DNA from: Glomus cerebriforme
Lineage: Eukaryota; Glomeromycota; Glomeromycetes; Glomerales; Glomeraceae
DNA: 21,406 nucleotides
Direction of reading: 5' to 3'
NCBI GenBank assembly: GCA_003550305.1
Contig: QKYT01001148.1
Location: forward strand, 2,730-24,135
Shown here: in pieces, positions 19,603 to 21,406 of the stretch
Position numbering within the stretch: the stretch's first letter is position 1
Layout: each line of letters starts with the position of its first letter
Position numbers and translations under genes: made by a program
Notes under the pieces: generated by a model
What the model was told of the DNA's origin: nothing
Databases searched by the model: none
What the model saw: the letters and a program-made list of their open reading frames with translations, nothing else

Positions 19603-21054
19603 ATGCCTCCTATTAGATTCCAATTAAAACAGTGCTGTTCAGCTATAAATAATGACGTAAAACATCAAATCTGTGAGTGGGCAAAAGCAAATGAAAGCAA
19701 ATGACACGTAAATATTACAAACCACTTCAATGAAAAGTACTCTAACTTAAAGATTGATAGAAGTACGATATAAGTACGATATTGAAGATATTATCACAAA
19801 GTGACAAATGAAAAGCCATAAATACAGAAAATACTGTTCAAACCTTTAGGCATAAAAAAGTCAAGTTTCTAGTCCTTGAATATGCAATGAGTCTATAGGT
19901 AGAAAATGTGACAATTGGTGATGTAATATTAATGGAATTATTAATAAAGGAAAAGATTAAAATCTTTGCAGAAGCTTTTAATATTCAAGAAAAAGACTTG
20001 GCTTTTTTCAATGACTGGTTACATAAGTTTAAAAATCATAATAACATTCATAAGTACTATATACATAGAGAAGCAAAAAGCGCACTTTTGGCTTTTCTTC
20101 CAGAAGAAAAAATAAAGTTACAATTAATTTTAAGCTGATATACATTTAATCGCATTTATAATATTGATGTGAGAGGTTTTATTATGAAATTGATAATGGC
20201 ATGTTTCATGCATATAATGATTTATAGTAGTGTATAACTCGTAGTTAGCATATTTTTATTTAATATTAAAGCATAATTTAATTGTTACAATGTGTAATTA
20301 TATAGAGTATACTTATATATATATTTTTTTAAAAATATAGAAACTTTTTTACCAGATGTTTTCAAGTCAAACATTATCAATGAAACCTGTTCCTGGTCAA
20401 AAGAAAGATAGAACTCAAGTTATGGTTCTTTTTGGCATTAATATGATAGGAACTGATAAGCTAAAACTATGGGTAATTGCCAATTTAAAGTGTCTGAGAC
20501 CACTTTTAAAGGTTACTTTAGAATGTCTTCTTATGTATTATCAGGGTAATCCTAAAGCGTGGATGAACTCTTCCATTTTTGAAGAGGTTCTTCGTGAAAT
20601 GGACAGTCATTTCAGAGCGTAAGATAAAAAGATCTTGCTTTTAATTAACAATGCACCATCGCGCTATCCACATTATTCACCAGCCTTAGAGAATGATCAA
20701 GATAATGATGAAAATGTATCTGGTAAGGCTTATTCTATAAATTTTTCTTTTATACTAACTAACATGATTTTTTACATTTTAATTATAGAAAGTCGAGCTT
20801 CAAGGGATCGTGGCGATCATAGGGTGGTTCAGTAGTTATGGTGATAGTTCAAGAGGTAGATCAGATAAACATCAGCCTGATACCTTCTAATTCCAATTAA
20901 CTCATGTTAAAGTGGCTTTCCTACCACCCAATACTACAAGTTATCTCCAATCACTTGACGTGGGTATCATCGCAAGCTTCAAAAATTATTTTAAGAGAAA
21001 ATACTGCCAACATATGTTGGATATATTTGAATAGGGGAAGGATATAAATAGAGT
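19603..21054 (+). pseudogene. pogo/Tigger-type (CENP-B-like) DDE transposase, decayed
   Basis: ATG 19603 (MPPIRFQLKQ) opens a helix-turn-helix region (HQICEWAKAN, NEKYSNLKIDRSTI). It is followed by the CENP-B-type DNA-binding domain (LLIKEKIKIFAEAFNIQEKD, WLHKFKNHNNIHKY) and the DDE_1 catalytic domain (NPKAWMNSSIFEE, LLLINNAPS, LPPNTTSYLQSLDVGIIASF). Likely introns are 20169-20340 and 20723-20788, the latter with GTAAGG, CTAAC and TATAG. Catalytic Asp 1 (20166-20168, NID) and Asp 3 (20957-20959, SLD) remain. Asp 2 is Asn (AAC at 20647). An 11-bp tandem duplication, AAGTACGATAT at 19761-19782, shifts the frame by exactly the observed amount. Stops include TGA 19809, TAG 19896, TGA 20136, TAA 20620 and TAG 21032, and there is a frame change in the Arg/Gly/Ser-rich linker near 20830. 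The coding sequence is cut off at about 21055 by repeat DNA. Confidence 0.85.
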
Positions 21055-21406
21055 TCTGATCAGTTCAGTTCAGTTCGATATTTGCCAAAACTGATACTGA
21101 ACCGAAATTATCAGTATCGGTATCGGTAATTTACTGAAACATTCAGTTCAGTTTTTGACCAAACTAATACCAGTTGATAAATACCAAAAACTGAACTGAT
21201 TTACTGATTTTTTTGTAAAAAACTTGTATTAATTAGACCTCCGAACAAGTTTGGGTCAATTGAGTTGAATCAAAGTCGAAAGATCTTTAATTTGTTACAG
21301 TACGACTCGATATAACGAAGTTGGCGTCCGAACTGATCAGTCCTTCGTTATAAGAATGATTTCATTGCACAATACCAAATATGTGATCACATTTTATATA
21401 AATAGA
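21055..21406. repeat. Fold-back repeats truncating the transposase
   Basis: CAGTTCAGTTCAGTT opens a block with nested inverted repeats. TCAGTTCAGTTTTTG at 21143-21157 pairs perfectly (15 bp) with CAAAAACTGAACTGA at 21185-21199. ACTGATACTGA and TCAGTATCGGT pair imperfectly further left. A second, separate pair is TATAACGAAG at 21311-21320 and CTTCGTTATA at 21343-21352, perfect over 10 bp, which resembles the tips of another DNA transposon. No gene is present. Confidence 0.65.

Overview
The window looks like nuclear DNA of a filamentous fungus, most likely an arbuscular mycorrhizal fungus (Glomeromycotina). It is very AT-rich. Its genes are cut into short exons by 60-90 nt GT-AG introns with CTAAC-like branch sites. 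It is full of decayed transposon genes and of protein families I associate with that lineage: zinc-ribbon/endonuclease proteins, an A32-like ATPase, and a C-terminal domain around the motif LEVSGSP. The taxonomic call is inference. There are no rRNA or tRNA genes, no CRISPR array and no bacterial-style operons. Single N bases mark it as draft sequence.

Layout. 1-297: AT-rich repeat DNA. 298-2686 (+): six-exon low-complexity/coiled-coil gene broken by eight in-frame stops. 2687-3737: non-coding, with a 22-bp degenerate tandem repeat and two fold-back structures. 3740-4437 (+): remnant of a Cys-rich gene. 4672-5361 (+): small gene with a C2HC-like zinc-binding motif. 5887-8865 (+): the one clearly intact gene, 12 exons and 653 residues, with a nuclear localisation signal and a candidate PD-(D/E)XK-like domain. 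9170-9864 (-): broken A32-like packaging ATPase. 10014-10326 (-): fragment of a zinc-ribbon/endonuclease protein. 10771-12287: element with terminal inverted repeats carrying an 11-copy ~100-bp satellite. 13259-15184 (-): two more decayed zinc-ribbon/endonuclease genes. 15190-16412 (-): DDE integrase pseudogene split by a Harbinger-like MITE. 16530-19165 (+): Gag-like retrotransposon pseudogene split by a hAT-like MITE. 19603-21054 (+): pogo/Tigger-type transposase pseudogene, followed by fold-back repeats.

Taken together, one living host gene sits beside a transposon graveyard. The mutations are mostly one kind: C-to-T or G-to-A transitions that turn Arg CGA, Gln CAA/CAG and Trp TGG codons into stops and swap catalytic or zinc-binding residues. 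Internal repeats in two of the pseudogenes act as built-in references supporting this. Two small elements can be placed to the base by their target duplications, and removing either one leaves a continuous reading frame in the host pseudogene. The A32-like ATPase and the integrase lie on the same strand 5 kb apart; they could be parts of one Maverick/Polinton-like or endogenised large-DNA-virus segment, but the sequence does not prove they were linked.
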